A DNA stretch of 7,315 nucleotides, from NCBI GenBank assembly GCA_037440765.1, contig JBBITL010000139.1, forward strand, positions 1 through 7,315, read 5' to 3'. This DNA comes from DTKY01 sp037440765 (GTDB taxonomy: Bacteria > Acidobacteriota > Terriglobia > Bryobacterales > Bryobacteraceae). This document shows, piece after piece, positions 6,040 through 7,315 of the stretch; the first letter of the stretch is position 1; every line of letters begins with the position of its first letter. The notes under the pieces are model-generated. The model ran no database searches and was not told where the DNA came from. It saw only the letters and a program-made list of their open reading frames with translations. A program made the translations under genes and the position numbers.

Positions 6040-7315
6040 AGACCTCCAACAAGTCCGAGCCTGCTGGCGTGGGTGGCCGTCTGCGCCGGGGCGGCGCTGG
6101 CGCAACAGGCGCCCTCCGGGCTGCGCACCGAACACCTGGAGAACCCCATGGGAATCGACGTCGCCAGACCGCGGTTCTCGTGGGTGCTCAACCACACCGA
6201 GCGGGGCCAGAAGCAGACCGCCTACCAGATACTGGTTTCCTCCTCGCCCGAGGTCAAGGCCGGAGACCTGTGGGACAGCGGCCGGGTGGAAACGGGCGAC
6301 TCAGTGCTGGTGCCCTACAACGGCAAGCCGCTGGCGAGCGGGCAGCGCTGCTACTGGAAGGTCCGCTACTGGGACAGCGCCAAGCGTCCGAGTCCCCTGA
6401 GCGAGGCCGCCTGGTTCGAAATGGGACTTCTCGCCAGGGAGGAGTGGAAAGGCAGGTGGATCACCGGCGCCGGCCAGCTTCGCAAAGAGTTCGTCCTGAA
6501 GGGAAGCCCGTTGCGTGCCCGGGCTTATGTGAGCAGCCTGGGCTGCTGCGAGCTGCGCATCAACGGGCACAGGATCGGCGACCATGCGCTTGGTCCGGCC
6601 TGGACCACCTACGAGCGGCGGATTCTATACGTGAGCCATGACGTGACGCCCTACCTGCGCCAGGGCGCCAACGTGGTGTCGGCGATGCTGGGGCAGTGCT
6701 GGAGCGAATCCCGCGCCCTGATGCTCCAGATGAACATCGACACGCAGGGCGGCGACAAGCGCGTCGAGATCGTAAGCGACGGGACATGGGCCACACACGC
6801 GGGCCCCATCGTTTCCGACAGCATCTACGGCGGGGAGACCTACGACGCGCGTCTGGAGACCCCCGGCTGGCACCTGCCGGGATTCAACGGCGCCGGCTGG
6901 AAGCCCGCAACCTTCTTGAGCACTCCGTTCAAGGGGGAGATGTCCGCCCAGATGATGCCCCCCATCCGCGTCATCGAGACCATCGCTCCCGTGCAGATGA
7001 CCAGCCCGCGCCCCGGGGTCTACGTCTTCGACATGGGGCAGAACTTCAGCGGGTGGGTCCGGCTGCGGGCGCGCGGGCCGTTCTGCGGCGTCATCGCTAT
7101 CGCCCGCGGCGGCCTGGTGCCGACGGCGATCATCGCGCGCGTGCTCGGGATCCGGCTGATCGAGACGCTGTGCATCGCCAGCTACGACGGCGAGGTGAAG
7201 GGGCCGCTATCGGTGCTGAAGACGGCGCCCGACGAGGTTGGCGATGGCACCGGCTGGCTGCTCGTCGATGACGTCGCCGACAAGCGCTTGCGCCCGGATA
7301 TCAGGGTTCAAGGCC
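6037..7315 (+). CDS. GH78 alpha-L-rhamnosidase, N-terminal part, running in frame into foreign sequence
   Basis: Alpha-L-rhamnosidases release terminal rhamnose from plant and microbial glycans. Residues 1-22 form a signal peptide (hydrophobic core LLAWVAVCAGAALA, cut before Gln23), so the enzyme would be exported. Residues about 25-140 form the N-terminal fibronectin-like module, with NPMGIDVARPRFSW, TAYQILVSSS and CYWKVRYWD. Residues 148-310 look like the Bac_rhamnosid_N beta-sandwich, with KEFVL, ELRINGHRIGDHALGPAWT and GANVVSAMLG. FDMGQNFSGWVRLRARGP (331-348) opens the next, concanavalin-like module. The (alpha/alpha)6 catalytic barrel, with its acidic catalytic residues, has not been reached. 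From residue 349 the frame no longer encodes rhamnosidase but a xanthine phosphoribosyltransferase core, then unknown sequence to the window end. The frame stays open to 7315. The GH78 call is firm to about 7080; beyond that the product is uncertain and likely artefactual or broken. Confidence 0.85.
   Translation, partial: MRPPTSPSLLAWVAVCAGAALAQQAPSGLRTEHLENPMGIDVARPRFSWVLNHTERGQKQTAYQILVSSSPEVKAGDLWDSGRVETGDSVLVPYNGKPLASGQRCYWKVRYWDSAKRPSPLSEAAWFEMGLLAREEWKGRWITGAGQLRKEFVLKGSPLRARAYVSSLGCCELRINGHRIGDHALGPAWTTYERRILYVSHDVTPYLRQGANVVSAMLGQCWSESRALMLQMNIDTQGGDKRVEIVSDGTWATHAGPIVSDSIYGGETYDARLETPGWHLPGFNGAGWKPATFLSTPFKGEMSAQMMPPIRVIETIAPVQMTSPRPGVYVFDMGQNFSGWVRLRARGPFCGVIAIARGGLVPTAIIARVLGIRLIETLCIASYDGEVKGPLSVLKTAPDEVGDGTGWLLVDDVADKRLRPDIRVQG
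7081..7281 (+). pseudogene. gpt: Xanthine phosphoribosyltransferase core fragment, in frame after GH78
   Basis: Codons 349-415 of the rhamnosidase frame encode GVIAIARGGLVPTAIIARVL, then GIRLIETLCIASYD, SVLK and GWLLVDDVAD. These closely follow bacterial Gpt proteins (E. coli: [40 protein letters not shown]), which make XMP and GMP from xanthine and guanine with PRPP. The wording looks more alphaproteobacterial than enterobacterial (impression only). About 25-35 N-terminal residues including the start Met are missing. The PRPP loop breaks after VDDVAD: the expected Thr-Gly-Gly/Lys-Thr is replaced by Lys-Arg-Leu-Arg. The C-terminal half is absent. A signal-peptide-bearing rhamnosidase has no reason to carry this cytoplasmic domain. 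It cannot be an active transferase as it stands. Confidence 0.75.
7282..7315 (+). other. Unassigned tail after the phosphoribosyltransferase fragment
   Basis: In the running frame these last bases read KRLRPDIRVQG. They match neither the continuation of a xanthine phosphoribosyltransferase nor, convincingly, a GH78 module. The stretch is too short to identify and may be a third segment or low-quality contig-end sequence. Confidence 0.4.

Noticed and set aside
5195..6052. 285-codon minus-strand frame opposite the nuclease gene
   Set aside because: Complement of conserved beta-CASP motifs; composition and lack of motifs mark it as a shadow frame.
6696..7271. 191-codon plus-strand frame overlapping the rhamnosidase and the Gpt fragment
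   Set aside because: It translates recognisable GH78 and Gpt sequence in the wrong frame, giving an Arg-rich product.
1..7315. CRISPR array, insertion sequence, phage or defence genes
   Set aside because: No regularly spaced direct repeats, transposase motifs, terminal inverted repeats or phage-like proteins were seen on either strand.

Overview
The window reads as high-GC DNA from an acidobacterium of the Solibacter/Bryobacter lineage, probably a metagenomic contig. The strongest taxonomic clue is the C-terminal region of the first large protein. It matches what I know of TIGR03437, a domain strongly expanded in Candidatus Solibacter usitatus. This rests on pattern recognition; no search was run.

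Layout. (1) Positions 1-58, minus strand: the first 19 codons of a 4Fe-4S ferredoxin-like protein, cut by the window edge. (2) 59-199: a divergent intergenic region with a good extended -10 promoter for the ferredoxin and a 13-bp palindrome just upstream of it. (3) 200-2452, plus: a secreted 750-aa protein with six beta-sandwich-like repeats and the TIGR03437-type tail. (4) 2441-4594, minus: a complete secreted dipeptidyl peptidase IV (family S9B) with an intact catalytic triad. Its 3' end overlaps the previous gene tail to tail by 12 bp. (5) 4595-4621: a 27-bp divergent spacer that may hold two overlapping -10 boxes and no room for 5' leaders. (6) 4622-6037, plus: a complete beta-CASP metallo-beta-lactamase ribonuclease of the CPSF73/YSH1 type. 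(7) 6037 to the end, plus: a secreted GH78 alpha-L-rhamnosidase, overlapping the nuclease stop by one base and so probably translationally coupled to it.

The rhamnosidase does not continue as expected. At about 7070-7083 the reading frame passes, without a stop or frameshift, into the core of a xanthine phosphoribosyltransferase. At about 7282 it switches again to unrecognised sequence. The phosphoribosyltransferase piece has no start of its own and breaks where its PRPP-binding loop should be. The likeliest explanation is a chimeric join near a contig end or an insertion, not a working fusion enzyme, but the join is the least ordinary thing here.

Functionally, three of the genes encode exported proteins suited to a soil degrader of polymers: a surface or secreted repeat protein, a dipeptidyl peptidase and a rhamnosidase. 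The RNA nuclease is a cytoplasmic housekeeping-type gene between two of them. I saw no tRNA, rRNA, CRISPR array, insertion sequence or defence system. No stretch longer than about 140 bases lacks a gene.
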